Positions 32,654 to 44,999 are shown, counted from the first letter of the stretch. The stretch is 64,000 nt of DNA from Raffaelea ambrosiae (GCA_002778195.1 PCDI01000011.1:1-64000); one strand, 5' to 3'. Numbers and translations: made by a program. The notes: a model not told the origin generated them from the letters alone.

Positions 32654-33304
32654 ATGGCGGCGGTAGCTCAATTCGAGGCGTCTTGCCGTTCACTTCGCCC
32701 GTCCGCGAACCTGCATTTCACAGGCTGCCTGCGACAAGAAACGCTTGCTAGGACCGTGAGCCTGTCGCCCGCCCTGCAAATACGACGGCCTAGCCGGCAA
32801 CTAGGGGCTCTTTATGGGCGGCCGATCGACAGCTGCCGCTATCTTTCCACCACCCCTGCTTGCCACGCACGACTGATTTCTCGCCCGAAACGTCCGTACC
32901 AGTTCACCCAAATAGTGCAGCTGTCTGACGGGAGCACGTTTACCACCCGCACGACCAGCCCACACGCCCTACTCAAATGCAGCAAAGACAGCCGCAACAA
33001 TGCCCTCTGGCAGCCGTCGGATAAGTCTTTGAGGAATGTCGAGGTCGACGAGGCCGGAAAGCTGGCCGCCTTCCGCAACCGGTTTGGCCGTGGCTGGGAC
33101 GCCGAGAGCACAGGGGACACCGAAGACACGGATGCGAAAGACAAAAAGGGAGCAAATGCTACCAAAACGGTGACCGCGGAGGACAGTCGTGACCCTTTCG
33201 ATGCGCTAAGCGATCTCCTCAGCGGCTATGCAGCGAAGGCGGCTCCCCAGAATACCGGTGGCGGCTCCGCCAAAGAGATGGCAAAGAGCCAGAAGAAGAA
33301 ATAA
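32654..33304 (+). CDS. MRPL36: Mitochondrial large-subunit ribosomal protein bL31m
   Basis: An intronless 216-residue frame. Residues 1-75 are rich in Arg, Ser and Leu with RRPSRQ and YLSTTPACHARLIS, a typical long mitochondrial presequence. The core is the bL31 fold: PYQFTQIVQLSDGSTFTTRT, then KDSRNNALWQPSDKSLRNVE and AFRNRFGRGWD, matching yeast Mrpl36. The protein is a structural component of the mitochondrial 54S subunit at the central protuberance/intersubunit side. The tail after about residue 150 is a fungal extension rich in Asp, Lys and Gly ending in a run of lysines. It is transcribed divergently from the flavin reductase-like gene 324 bases away. Confidence 0.92.
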   Translation: MAAVAQFEASCRSLRPSANLHFTGCLRQETLARTVSLSPALQIRRPSRQLGALYGRPIDSCRYLSTTPACHARLISRPKRPYQFTQIVQLSDGSTFTTRTTSPHALLKCSKDSRNNALWQPSDKSLRNVEVDEAGKLAAFRNRFGRGWDAESTGDTEDTDAKDKKGANATKTVTAEDSRDPFDALSDLLSGYAAKAAPQNTGGGSAKEMAKSQKKK

Positions 33305-33684
33305 TAGAGTACGCCCGGGTACTCGAGGAAAGGAGGGCGGGGTCATTTGCAAAATGGAGGGAGAGGAGAATCCGGGAGAGACCTTTTTTTGGTTTGTTGT
33401 TTTGCACGGCATAGCAAAGATGCGATGGGCAACGACGAAAATGGTAAATGCATGATGGAGAATGTATAACAGACAGACAGACAGACAAACAGCCAACACC
33501 ATGGAGGCAGCTCCGCAAGGCTGGCGCGGGCTCCTCTTCTATGTACAATCAACGAGATACATAATGAAAAGAATAACTGCTCACTCCCCTCTCTTGCGTA
33601 GTTGTGCTGGCAGTCACCACCTACTTCCACGCCTCTGAACCCCGAAACATATAAGCATACACACGCGCTTTCGCGACCGGCTGC
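33305..33684. other. Convergent spacer between bL31m and VPS5 stops
   Basis: 380 bases without a gene, holding two facing 3' UTRs and a short (acag)n tract at about 33470-33486. Confidence 0.6.
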
Positions 33685-35839
33685 TTAGTCCGAGTCTTCG
33701 TCGATTCTAGCTCTCGCTCTGTCTACAGCGGTGTCACCCGCCGGCTTGTTGGACGGCTGGAATACGGGCGGTCGGTAGAAGACGGTTTCATCGTCCTCGG
33801 CATCGAGCTGCATGAGGAATGTTTCCCATTTTTCGATAAGCTGTAGAATAGGGATGTTAGTAAGAGAGAAGGACCAATATAGGAAGCCGCAGGGCGGTAT
33901 CAGGCAGGCAGGGCAGAGGAAAACAACAGAGCCAAAGAGAGAATAACATACCTCCTTCTGAGCCTCGACGGCGCTTTCCAGGAATGTTTCAACGCCGCTC
34001 TTGAAGTCTTCAACCTTCTCCCTCTCAAATCGGTCCAGCTCGTTCCGCATCAGGCGGCCCATGTCTTCGAAGAGCAGTCTTGCCTGGTGCACCTTGCGTT
34101 CCGCATCCGCCACCTCGGCATTTATCTGGTTCAGCCGGTCCTGCTGGCTCTTGCCTTGGCGCAGCAGCTTGTCCTGAGACGATTTGCGCTTCTGGAGCTC
34201 CGAGTCGGCCGCGTGCCAGCTGTAGAAAGCCTTCTGGCGCTGTCCAAATGCCTGCTTCACGCTGCCAATGAGGCGAATGTACTCGTCGATAGTAATGCCG
34301 AAAGTGAGAACATCCTGTTGGGCTTGCCGGTCATACACATCACGGATGGTCATTTGGAGATCGGACAGAGCCTCCAGGGGACCCGAGAGGCCCGGGGACA
34401 GCTCAACAGTCGACAGCCCATGCAGAGAGGACGAGAAATCAGCCGCGGCGTCGGCCATGGCCTTGCGCTGGCTAACCATTGTGTCCATGGCCTTCAAAAG
34501 CGACTTGAGTTGGTTTTCGAGAGCGTCCAGGTAGATCTTGCGGTCATGGAACCACTGTGTCAAGGAAGAGGAGAAAACAGACAGACTGTCAGCAACAGAC
34601 ATAATACGGCAGGAGGCAAGATCAACAAGACAAATTAGAAGCCACGCAGAAAAGGGGGCGAAGACTCACATCGTCCTGCTCGACAAATTTCACGCCGCTG
34701 CCAACACTGATGCCCAGGCTGCTCATGATGCCCTTGCTTTCGCCGAGGTTGGGCTCCTTGCGCTCCTTGTGCTTGACGTCGACATTGAAGGCCTCGCTTT
34801 CCAAGAAGAGCTTCAGGTCACCATCATGCTGAAGCGTCGGATGAGCAGCGATCTTGTTGAGCATCTTCTCCAGCGCCGCACGCCTGGACTCAACAAAGTT
34901 GCTTTCGAAGCGGCCCATGGCCTGCTTCTCGGGCGGCGGCGGCACAACGACACCGGGACTGTTCGCGTGCAGCTGGTTGTACAGCCACAGGAAGTCACGG
35001 TAGCGTCTGTTGACGACAAACTCGGGCTGCTTGTATGCCTTGGATGTTGTCTGTTTGAGAAGCCCGTAGTGTCAGCCGATTGTGTTGTTGGTCCTCCTGT
35101 TCTCTGAATCTCCGCTTCTGTTCCCGTTTCTGCGTCCCCAAGCTTGGCTCTGACGTTCCTAAAGCAATAGAAGCGCATTCCGTCTCACCTTTGTCTTGAC
35201 ATTGTACTCAATGTGCGAGCCCGTGGCACCTCCGATCTTGTGTGGGTCGCCGACTGTGATCGTGAACGTCGGCTTGGCTGCCTGCTCGATGCTGACGCTC
35301 GGCCGGCTCGACGTCCGCACTGAACTCGGCTGTGCTGCCGCAACAGGTGGCGGCACTCGCGGGCCGCGTCCTCCTTTGCTGTCGAAGAGGGCGCCGTCGC
35401 CAGCAGCGTCGGCATTGTCGTAGCCAATGCGATGCGGGTCCGGCGTGCCGCGCATGCTGCTGCCTGCCGCTCCGGCCATAGTTGTGCGCACCGGCAACTG
35501 CTCTTTGAGAGGCGGTGCCGGCGGTGACTCTAGTCCGCTGGCTGCTGCCGTCGACCCGGGTAGCCCGGGGCTGTCGCTGGCAGCCGTGCTGGCAGCCGCT
35601 CCCAGCGGGCCAAGCGGATCGTCTTCCACGGCCTGCAGCCGCGTGGGCTGCGCAACAAACCGCCGCGGCGTCATTCGCGACGGACGGCTGCCAGACGATG
35701 ACGAGTGTGCTGTGGACGATGCGGCGTTTCCCGTAGCAGTCGACGAGTTGCCGGCGGCGTCGTCATCTTGGGTCGCCTTGGCCGAGGAGGTTGTCTGCGC
35801 GGGGGCGTCGGCCCATGGTGCTTCTTCGAGGGGATCCAT
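33685..35839 (-). CDS. VPS5: Retromer sorting nexin Vps5 (SNX1-like, PX-BAR)
   Basis: Transcript order: 35839-35189, 35050-34670, 34554-33952, 33840-33685; all junctions phase 0, 596 residues. With Vps17 it forms the membrane-bending half of retromer, which returns cargo receptors from endosomes to the Golgi. Residues 1-190 are Ala/Ser/Pro-rich and disordered. A PX domain follows (about 195-315) with the PI3P-binding signature RRYRDF at 232-237 and a PPPPEKQ loop. The BAR domain covers about 345-595 as long amphipathic helices (WFHDRKIYLDALENQLKSLL, FGQRQKAFYSWHAADSELQ). The third intron (111 bases, donor gtatgt) joins AVEAQKE to LIEKWETFL within the last BAR helix. The start at 35839 is the first in-frame Met preceding MDPLEEAPW, whose acidic/Trp motif is typical of these N-termini. 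Length is below that of yeast Vps5 (675). Confidence 0.94.
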
Positions 35840-36522
35840 GGTCAGATCCAGTTGGCCGCTGACTAGGAGGGGCGTGGCAGCGGAAATGCACAATAATCGA
35901 TTGCCCACTGCTGCTTCGGATTGAGATCGAGGGCGTGGGCGGACAAGGGAGGCTGCGTGGTCCACGGGAGGGCGTAAGACGAAGGGAAGCTCGGAGAAGT
36001 GGCTTGTCGGTCCTGCCTTGCGAAGTTGCGAAAGTGCCTAGAAAGCTCCTGCAGCTGTGGCTCTGATTTCCACAGCACCCACCTTCTGCTAGAGCAAATG
36101 GCTGGGATATGGGTCCTTACGAATCTCCCCCTACCAGGTTAGTAGGCTCCCACACGCACTCCGTGTGGGGCATAGTGCAGATACAGTGCTTTTCACGTGC
36201 ATTAAAATCCATTCCTCATCTCAGCTTCTTGTCGGAGGCGATTTGATTCTTCTGTCCCCGTCCCAAGCGCAAATATAAATATTTCCTCCCAGCGTGCACC
36301 AGAACTTTACATTCCATACATCACAAAAGCACAGCGCGCCTTTCCAGTGTTCTCCCAAAACTCCGCCCGAGCCACAAAGAAACACTATCATCCCGTCCAC
36401 TTTAGACGTAGCCTTCCTACTATCAATGTAATTTCAACTTTCAGTTTCCCTGCTTCAGGTCCCACAATGGCCTATACATGTATCTCCGTAACTTGCGTGT
36501 TTCGTTTGCCATTATGTGGCCC
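35840..36522. other. VPS5 promoter and TAF5 3' flank
   Basis: 683 bases with no supported gene. The part next to 35840 is the VPS5 leader and promoter; the A+T-rich stretch at 36270-36290 (aaatataaatatttcc) and the part to 36522 belong to the TAF5 3' side. Confidence 0.55.
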
Positions 36523-39421
36523 TCAAGGGTCGAAACACCCCCCAGCAACGACCAGGTTCATGCGAGTAAATTCCGCGCGAAGAACAGGCGTCTTCTTTGT
36601 AGAAAAGGCGCTGATTTGGTCTGGAGTGATCTGCACCTCCTTGCCCTTCTTCTTTCCACTTCCTGCACCACCAGCAGTGCCGGCCGCCGTAGCCGAGGTG
36701 GAAGCAAGAGAAGATGAACCTTGGCCCCCGACAGTGATGCTTCGGTCTTGAGAACCGCCAACCGTGACACTGTCAACAACCATGCCACCGGCGGAAGCAT
36801 CGGCTGAGCCTGCGGTGGCCGATGCAGAAGAACCTGCGGCTCCTGCCAGGAGATTGGGACCTTTGCTGGCATCTTTTGGAAGGCTGATATCCCACAGACG
36901 CACCGTTCCATCCAGACCGCCTGATACGAGGACAGTCGATTCAGCGCTGAAGCTCAGCGATGAAATCCCCCCTTTTCCATGGCCTCTGCATCGCTTAATG
37001 CGCTGTCCCTTTTCAATATCCCATATCATAATGTTGCCACCCACGTCGGCACTCGCGAGGACCTTTCCATTTGGCGCACACTCCAATGCGGTGATGTACT
37101 CGGTGTGCCCGGTAAAGACCCGCACACAGTCGCCTTTGACAACAGACCACATGCGAATGGTTTTGTCCGTTTCATCCGACGCCGAGAATACATAGGTTCC
37201 GTTCGAGTGCCATGCGATGGCAGAGATGCTGGTGTTATGGCCTACCAGGAGTCGTTGTGCCGAGGCATGGTCCTGTGAGAAGATCCTCGCCGTCCGGTCC
37301 CAGCCAGCCGTCAGGAAGTAGTGCCCATATGGTCCCCAGAGGACGCGCATCACGGGGCCAGTGTGAGACTTGTATACACAAAGGCAAGACCAAACATCCA
37401 GGCTCCAGAGCCGGATAGTGCCATCAGCAGAGGACGACAGCAGAAGCTTCGAGTCTGTCTCGACTGGCGGCTGCTTCTCGTCAAAGGGATTGTGCTTGAG
37501 GCCGGAGACCGCATCCGAGAAGGAAAGACCGTACACTGGCCCAGAATGTCCGATCAACTTTCGGTTGTTTGTCTTATCCACGTCGCCCGCCATTCTGCTC
37601 TTCAGTGCCTTTCCATCAACACTCCATATGCGAATGTAGGAGTCCATGGTACCGTAGGCAACCAGCTGGTGGTCTTTCGAGAATGCCATGGACGACACAC
37701 TAAGACAGGGCTTGTCAGTATTCGACAGCACAAACACATCCCTCCTATGGCGGAAAAGCCAGCATGAAGACAAAAGGCACACAATCACTAACCTGCCGCT
37801 TGTGTTGTGGAATGTAAACATGCACACAGACACCGGGACACCGGCACCCACGGAGCGGTCGTCAATACGGAACCGGTCTCTGTTTTCCCGCACCTTCTGC
37901 ATTTCCATGACAACATCTCTTGCCCGCGATGGGGGGAGGGGCAAGTCGGCTCGGGACGGAGCATCCGCGCCATCCTCCTGCTTGATCTTCGCATCAAATT
38001 CAGATACCAGAGTCGGTACACCCGGTGCAGGTGGCTGCCGCTGGTCCTGCTCTTCCAATTCAGCCCGTACGTCGTCTCGCAAATCGGTCTCCATTGGTAG
38101 GGGTCCCAATTTGAGAGGTGTGTGCGTGTCTAGAACATCACGGTTGCTCACGCCAGTAAACACCCCGGGAATGCCTTCCTGAGTGTCAATGTCGTCAAGG
38201 TCAGCATTTTGTGCACGCCTAGCGATGGCTTCGAAGCTGTACGGCTCGATGGGACCCCGGGCCGTTGAATCCACCTGGCACCGCCTCTGCAAGAGTTGTG
38301 TTATGATGTTCCCACCGGCCTCTTCTTCTCGTTCCAGAAAGCTGAAGAGCTGGCCGCTAACGTGCTGATTTAGTGGAATCCGGTATTTGTTTTGTAAATA
38401 AACTTTGGCAGTTGCATTTTCTGTAACGTGGACAGGAAGGTGGATCGTATCGAAGGCACGCAGATCGTCAGCATGGTTTCTCTCAAAGTCGGACCTGAGT
38501 TCGTTCAAAAACTTCTTCGACTCTTGGATGTATTTTTGGTCGACCATATCCAAAAACGAATAGACGAAGACGGGCCACAGAAGCTTTCTCAATTCAAACT
38601 GCAATTTGTCAGTACCACATCTGTGCATTTATTTCCATGCGATCAATGTGAACTCCCGAGGCTTCTTTGCCTATCCACATACTTTGTACAGATCTAGGCC
38701 GTTTTCGATCCATTCTTTCAGGAGCTTGAAAGCCTTGAGGTAGCGTTCAGGGCCCATTTCGTCAGCCCTCTTTCTAATCGGTCGGCCCTCGGCATTGACA
38801 ACGGCAGATTCTTTGCGGAAGGTCGCTTCGGTCTTCGTGAATCCCTTTTTCAGCAGGTAATCCGTGACCTATTGTATGCAACATGGTTAGCAAGAGCTGA
38901 CGAAAGATGCTAGATGCTGTAAGTCAGGGCACAGCGGGGTGGGGGCGAGGCAGAGTGAAAGCCCCCGAGCAAGCAGAAACAGCACAGGCAATGAACGTTC
39001 GTCCCCCCAGAATAGAGAGGTCGCCCTTGATACCACAAACTGCAGCCGGAGTTACCTGCTGTGACCAAAAACTGTGGATATTATGTCCCGTATTGGCCAC
39101 CACCATCTTGTATAGGGCTCGGTGACAGAGGCGATTTCGGGCAGCTCAGATTCGATTCGTGCCGTCGTTTTTGTAAGGCGGTGGGGGAAGTTGGCGATTC
39201 ATGAAGATATGCATTAAGGAAAACAGGGGTCGAAGAGGAGGAGGGGACAGGGATGGGAAAGATGCCTGAGGGCGCGAAGAAGGAAGGAGCAGGATAAGGA
39301 AGGAGCGACCGGGACGCACGATTTTGTTCAGATCTGAAGGGGTGCTCGACGGTGCTTGGGCTCCCGAGCCGGCACCCGAAGCCGACCCATGCTGGCCACC
39401 GTGCTGGTTGGCTGCTGACAT
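36523..39421 (-). CDS. TAF5: TFIID subunit TAF5 (WD40)
   Basis: Transcript order: 39421-39320, 38868-38683, 38598-37793, 37699-36523; 756 residues. TAF5 is a core scaffold of TFIID (and of SAGA in yeast) needed for promoter recognition by RNA polymerase II. Exon 2 encodes a LisH dimerisation motif (VTDYLLKKGFTKTEATFRKE) reached only by splicing onto the NKI end of exon 1. Exon 3 holds the all-helical NTD2 domain (FELRKLLWPVFVYSFLDMV). Exon 4 is a WD40 propeller of at least six repeats, with GHSGPVYGLSFS, SADGTIRLWS, GHTEYITALECA and GGLDGTVRLWD. An Ala/Gly/Ser low-complexity tract then precedes a conserved-looking Lys-rich end, ISAFSTKKTPVLRAEFT. The third intron joins SG to SVSSMAFSKD just before the first WD repeat. 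Length is close to yeast Taf5 (798). Confidence 0.95.
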
Positions 39422-39926
39422 GGCTCCTCCGAAGCGTGTTTATCTTTCGTCGACAGCCTGCGTCTGCTGCGTCTGGCTGCGTTTGTTCGTGTCTTTTCCG
39501 CGCGCGAGGCTTGGCCGAGGCCACCTTTCTTTGCAGTTGGTGTCGAAAATCTGTGCGAGCTGCAGTTCGCAAGTAGCATTTCAAACAAGGCCCAGAACAA
39601 TATATCCAGCCCCTTCCTATGTTGGTAACCAAGAAAAGGCGGCCGGGGGAGTCGAAAGCACAACAAGATGGCGCCGTTGATGATGAGTTCTCCGTTTTGC
39701 AACAGCTGGATGGCTGGGCGCATTTAGATGGAGGTCAATTGCGAACGCGCCGTGGGGCGCACAGACCATCGAACGGCCATTTCCCCACTAAAAGGTACGT
39801 GTGTCATATATATTTGTACTGTGCTTTCTACTGTGTCGTTTCCAAATGACATCGAGCTTCCAAATCTTTTGGGGCACACGTTCTTCTGGCAACTTGTGGG
39901 AAGAAATCTTTGAGCAATCAGAGACA
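39422..39926. promoter_or_regulatory. Divergent promoter between TAF5 and MED11
   Basis: 505 bases separate the two start codons, so one region must serve both general-transcription genes. No TATA box is evident. A short C/T-rich segment borders each start. Confidence 0.5.
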
Positions 39927-40574
39927 ATGGATCCCCAGTCACAAAAACAACAGGAGGAGACTTCCACTGGCATTCATGAGCCGTTTACACTTGGCGAACG
40001 GCTTCAGCAACTGACCGAGATCGACAATGTGAGCTGCCCGCTGCATTTTTGCGACAGACCTAGACCCCTAAGGCTGTTTGCGAGCTCTTTTCTAACGTCT
40101 ACGTGGCTCTCTTGGAAACAGGACATCACAGCTCTCCTATCGCTGACAAGCGAAACACTGCGACCACTTTCAGCACCCATTGCCGGACCGGGCGATGGCA
40201 CCGAGACGCCCAAAGACTTTTCCAATCCGGCCTTGATCAACTCGGAGGCGCAGGTGGCAGCTTTCAAAGAGACTATGGATGCCTTCCTGTCTACTCTTCA
40301 TGCTGTGGATGTCCGGCTCAAGCGACAGATATGGGGTCTGGAGGAGGCTGGGATTATCTCCCTCAAAGAATCGAAGGCTGCTGGTGTGTCATTGGAACCC
40401 AATGGCGTCGGTGACATCGGCGGCCTGGACGTCGGCTGGCTGAACAGTAGAAGCAATAAGGTAGACCGCGATATGGAGGCTGATTTGTGGACGAAAATGA
40501 AGGGTGCCTTGGAGGGCCTCGATCAAACACAAGCTAGCGACAACAGCGAAGCGATGGACCTCGACAACAAGTGA
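39927..40574 (+). CDS. MED11: Mediator complex subunit 11
   Basis: Exons 39927-40028 and 40122-40574, 184 residues; the intron (gtgagc donor, cag acceptor) is phase 0 and joins LTEIDN to DITALLSLTSE. That junction rebuilds the Med11 hallmark LxEID-xDIxxLL, the helix with which Med11 pairs with Med22 in the Mediator head. A second helix spans about residues 75-110 (AFKETMDAFLSTLHAVDVRLKR slightly abbreviated here by position). The C-terminal part is acidic and glycine-rich, a fungal extension; yeast Med11 is shorter (115-131 residues). The in-frame Met at 39801 would add 42 hydrophobic/basic residues that look like leader sequence, so the ATG at 39927 (acaATGg) is preferred. Confidence 0.88.
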   Translation: MDPQSQKQQEETSTGIHEPFTLGERLQQLTEIDNVSCPLHFCDRPRPLRLFASSFLTSTWLSWKQDITALLSLTSETLRPLSAPIAGPGDGTETPKDFSNPALINSEAQVAAFKETMDAFLSTLHAVDVRLKRQIWGLEEAGIISLKESKAAGVSLEPNGVGDIGGLDVGWLNSRSNKVDRDMEADLWTKMKGALEGLDQTQASDNSEAMDLDNK

Positions 40575-41128
40575 CTAAGAATGGCCGAATGAAGAAAATT
40601 GCAGGAATCAAGATGTCATGCATGGGGACAGTACTGCCCTTGAGTGGCTGCACGACTGTCCGGGGACTCTACGGTATTAAGGATATTTTGTTGCTAGAGA
40701 GTTCTGCTGCACGTCAACTCTTGTGTCCGCACGAGGATGTCCCAGGTCCGCCGTATGCATGAGACGTGCTTGCTCATAGCAACAGCATTATGGTTCACAG
40801 TGCTGTTTTGCCGTTCAGGGCACCGGTCTCTATTTTGCTCTCAACTGGATGGGCAAATCAACTGGCATTGGCTAATAGGACTAACCGGACGCCTCGCGAT
40901 GAGCAAACGCATACACCAATATGCGGTTGACGAAGAGAGGGTGAGACATAAAGGTCCATTGCTATTTCTTACCCTATTACATACCCATTCGTGCAAGATT
41001 CAATAACCAAGAAATATGCTACGAACCCCAACCAACAAGGATCAACAAGGCATATATTCCAAGCCAGATAGAACGAATAAAAGAATAAAAATAACTATCA
41101 GGGAGACTCGCCAAAACGAGTGGCACGA
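40575..41128. other. Convergent spacer between MED11 and PFF1 stops
   Basis: 554 bases with two facing 3' UTRs and no supported gene. The last 100 bases before 41128 are A-rich. Confidence 0.6.
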
Positions 41129-44100
41129 TTAAACAGAGAACCTCTTGCTTCCCTGGACGAGTGGCGGGTTGGATCTGATCGAAAGGATGCTCCAGACCGG
41201 AGCATACTCCCAAGCATCATCAATGATAGGCACAGTCCCGGGAGTGTTGGCGTCGGCCCAGCTACAGGAGACATGGCCACTGAGACTAGACGACTGGCGC
41301 TCGAGCTCGGTGTCGACCTGCAATCCTGCCGAAGGCTTGTCAAGATGTAGATTGGTATCTTCGTCGCTCCATTCAATGTCCACAGACCACGGGGTCTCCC
41401 AGTCCCTTCGCCACAGAGCAAAGTTGCTCAGTGTCCAATTACCCTCCTTCGGAGGTACATCGAAACGGGCATCCCACCCCAGACTGCCATGCACGAACAA
41501 GTCTGTAATGGGTTTGTCAAATTGGAGAGTACAAGACTTCGTGTTGACAGCATTGATCTGCAGCGTCGCTTTATTTGCAACGGCCGAGCGTGTAGTGTTG
41601 ATCACCACCAGGCCATCGTACCCCGAAAAGCCCTCTTCAGAGCCATCTACAACCGGTTCCAGCCCAGCGCCATCAAAAACGCAATCAACGAGTCCGTTTG
41701 ACCGGCCAGACGAAGGTGAGCAGAACAGAGGTTTGCCAGCGGCCGAGGGTATGTCGGCTATGATCTTTCTAACATAGGTTTCGTGGCCCGTTACGATGAC
41801 GGACGTATTGCCGGCATCGACGGAAAAGGTCTGTCTGACGAAGAACTTGTAGGGACTGGATGGGGAAAAGGGAAACGCGGTCAGACAGTAAAACAACGTC
41901 CCGGCAAATATCAGTAAAAAGAGAAGGGGGATGTGGCGTGTGACACGGTGAATAAATGGCGTCAAAGGCAACAGCAAGGAGCCAGTGAAAAAGGCGACAA
42001 GAATGTAAGGCATCATGATATTAGAACCATCAGTTCCAGTTTGGTGGACTGCCGTGCCGAGTGAGATGTCCAGCTGTGACACGATGACGATTGTGCATGG
42101 CCCCAGGGCTAAAAATTGCAGGAGCCACGTCCACGAAGAGAGGTATCCGGACCATTTCTGCTCAAATGGATAGGGCTCAGGTTTCTCATCCTGGTCGTCG
42201 GCCGGCTGGCTCTGCTCCACCACAACGGCGCCATAGGAGCGCCGGTATCCGGTAGCAAATGTCGTGGGCATACCCATACGGCTACGACCACCAATCAACG
42301 GGCTTACTTCAGTGGCGCCGCCATCTTCGTCGCGGGCACTGTCATAGACAGTTGCCTGAGGCTCAACCTCGCCGGGGCTTGGAGAAATCAAGGCATCGCT
42401 GCTCATGCTGGCGGCGTCTGGACGTTCGTGTTGTGCCGCTGTTTCACGGGCTACTCCTCGAGCAAACACCCCTACCTTTGGGAGCCCGAAAAGTTCAAGA
42501 ATAGAGATAAGAGAGGCTAAAAACACACCAGAGGCCCAGAAGGCAATGGAGTATCCCGCAGCAATTTGGCTGCGGTCTTCAGCAACAGCAGTGGCGACAA
42601 GAAGAGCCCAAGCAATAGTAAAGAGCCAGAAAAGGGCATATGCGCGATGAAATGCCGATGGCCGGGCGAAATTGGCACCTCCCAAGACACACCAGAAAAC
42701 CAAATAAAACAGGGTAGTCATCAAAACCAACCTGTGTTGTGGGGGCCGTCCAAGTCAGCACATGTTATGCACCAGCAAGACGGAGTTGTGTGGATTCTAG
42801 GTGCATGATGGGGGAAAGAACTTACACAGCATAGAGACTGCTGTGGATAATAAACGGCTGGAACTTGCGGAGCAGGAGAGCAGTCCCCAAAGCAGCAAAG
42901 CCAGCCACTAACAATGCGAACGGAAACCGAAAGAAGCCTTTCCATCCTCCGATGGAGACCTTTTCGTGGTCGAATGCATCCCCCACAAGGACAGACGCTC
43001 GGAACAGGTAACCCTTGTCGATCTTGGCAAGAATATACAGAATGATGCCGAGGATCAGAGGCGAAGCAGCGAGGATCGTCAACGACCACGCAAACAAGCC
43101 GCGCAAAGGGAATAGCACCAGTGCAGTGCCGAAGAGGTCAAACCAGACGCCATCTGTGGCACCGGCATCCACCAAGTCGCCGACCGGTCCAGAGAGGCTC
43201 TCCGTGGACGCAATGGCAGTGGACATCATGTGCCAGACACTGTCCCGTGAAGTGTGCCTTCGGTCATCTGTAGCTGTGTGGTACCTGGCTCGTGGTGTGA
43301 AGAAGGCTAAGTCAAGGCCACGGTACCCGAGGTTGTACGCCCAAGTACGGTAGTCTGTTTCGCTGCGAATCAGCCCCATTTTGAAGCCATCATTGGCTAG
43401 AACGGAGCCAAACGGGTGTGGTGCGCTCTGGAACGCCTTCGTCACCTCAAGATCGGTAGACCGGAAGAGCAAGACTCGGCCACCGGCACCGGCGCCCTCC
43501 AGATTCACAAACGTGCCCACGAACGGCGCCAGAGGACTGTTCGCAAATGCCGCAGCACCGAGCAAGTACTCCTCCTCGGCGTTGTTGAACAGAACGACAA
43601 CACCACGTCGCGGCTGGTTTCCCGGCGTTGTAAAGTACCGGACTACCTGTAGACCCGTCACGATGCCGACACCGTCGTCCGTAGCGCCGTGGCTAGACGG
43701 CACTGAGTCGTAGTGGGCATTGACAAGGACAATCTGGTTCTCCATGGACTTGGCCTTGGATCCCTCCTTCCACCAGTCGCCCTCCTCATCGCTGTTACCA
43801 CGGATGTACACATAAACGTTTGTTCCCTCAAAGTACAAGGCTGTGCGCGACTTGTCTATGACGATGTTGGAGTATGTGATGTTGGCAAGGAGGTCGTCAA
43901 AGACCACGGCATCCGCATCGGTGCTCGAGACAGCGGAGAAATCCGATCCCGACGAGGCATCCGAGGAAGCAGGAGACGGAGACGCAGAAGAACTAGGTGG
44001 GCAATTCACTGTCAACACTAGACCAAAACAAAAGCTGCAAAGCCGAGGATGGACGCGTCTCACCCGACACGGTCGGCCTGCGTCACCCACGACACTCCGT

Positions 44101-44371
44101 TCCCGTCGAGAATCTCGTGCACACGCTGCAGGAGGAAGTGCCGCACGCCGTCATTGGCATGGCTGTTTGCAGGGTGTAGAAAACGTGTCAAATTACCCAG
44201 GTCAGTCCATGCCTCGGCCACACTGAGACCAGGAGGCAGATCCGATTCAGCAGGGGCTGACGGCACGGTTTCCTCAGTGTAGATGACCAGCACAAGTAGT
44301 ACAAGGTAAATCGCAGTCGTCCAGATGGTCACCTGGACTGGCCGAAAAGCAAACGGATTGTACCAAGCCAT
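41129..44371 (-). CDS. PFF1: Vacuolar membrane protease (M28 peptidase, PFF1-like)
   Basis: Transcript order: 44371-44064, 43992-42826, 42731-41129; 1025 residues. The N-terminus MAWYNPFAFRPVQVT leads into a membrane segment, as in other PFF1 proteins. The luminal M28 aminopeptidase-type domain carries the zinc site: H196 in HYDSVPSSHGATDDG, bridging D208, and the catalytic/ligand pair E242-E243 in NNAEEE. Six to eight membrane segments follow, split by a loop of about 120 residues, and a beta-rich luminal C-terminal domain ends the protein. The first intron (71 bases) uses a ttgac branch and ctag acceptor; several acceptors are possible there and this one alone keeps the frame with the gtgaga donor. 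The second intron (94 bases) joins LYAV to LVLMTTLFY inside a membrane segment. Physiological substrates of this family are poorly known. Confidence 0.93.
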
Positions 44372-44999
44372 TGCGCGCAGAGGGCTGTGCCTGGCAAGCA
44401 AAGTGATGACAGAAGAGGGATGGAGGGGGATGGTGATCACAGCTACAGTATGGATAGATAGATAGCCAGCTGAAAAGGAAGAGTGGGGAACAGAACATGT
44501 GGTCCAAGCTCACCAGAGCTTTGGCTAAACAGGAAGGAGCAACGTCACAACTGCAAAAGCGCACACTGCCTTACGGCCTTACATAGTTACAACGCAATAC
44601 ATAATATTACTTACAATTTAAGTGCAGGCATACGTCCTGAACGCACGCAGTCCTTACCCTGGATCTCGATTGCTACCTAAGCTAATTTGTAAGATACAGT
44701 TAGTTGGAAAGGGGAATACATAAACAGCTACGCGAGGACCAAAGTCCCATTAAGGGGTTAGTTTTCTCCTCGCCTTTTTGTTCCCTGCAAAGGCCAGACT
44801 AAACCGAGACGAAAAACACAAAAACGATTGATAAAACAAAGTGTTAGTAGAATGCCCGCTTCTTAAGAGAAGACGAGCAAACACAGGTTAGAATCAAAAC
44901 AAAATAGCACACACGAAGGCCGTATAGCGTACAGCTCGCTCCGTGGCCAAATGCCGGTCAGTTTGCTGAAAAGTTAGCTTCCCTCTCTGGCTTCCTGCC
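44372..44999. other. PFF1 promoter and BBP 3' flank
   Basis: 628 bases with no supported gene. It contains an A+T islet at 44575-44710 with repeated acatagtt and acataat words and one exact GTAAGATAC at 44689-44697, and an A-rich tract near 44810-44850 on the BBP 3' side. Confidence 0.55.

Noticed and set aside
39801..39926. Upstream in-frame extension of MED11
   Set aside because: Would add 42 residues of hydrophobic and mixed sequence not expected in Med11; the ATG at 39927 has the better context and directly precedes the conserved region.
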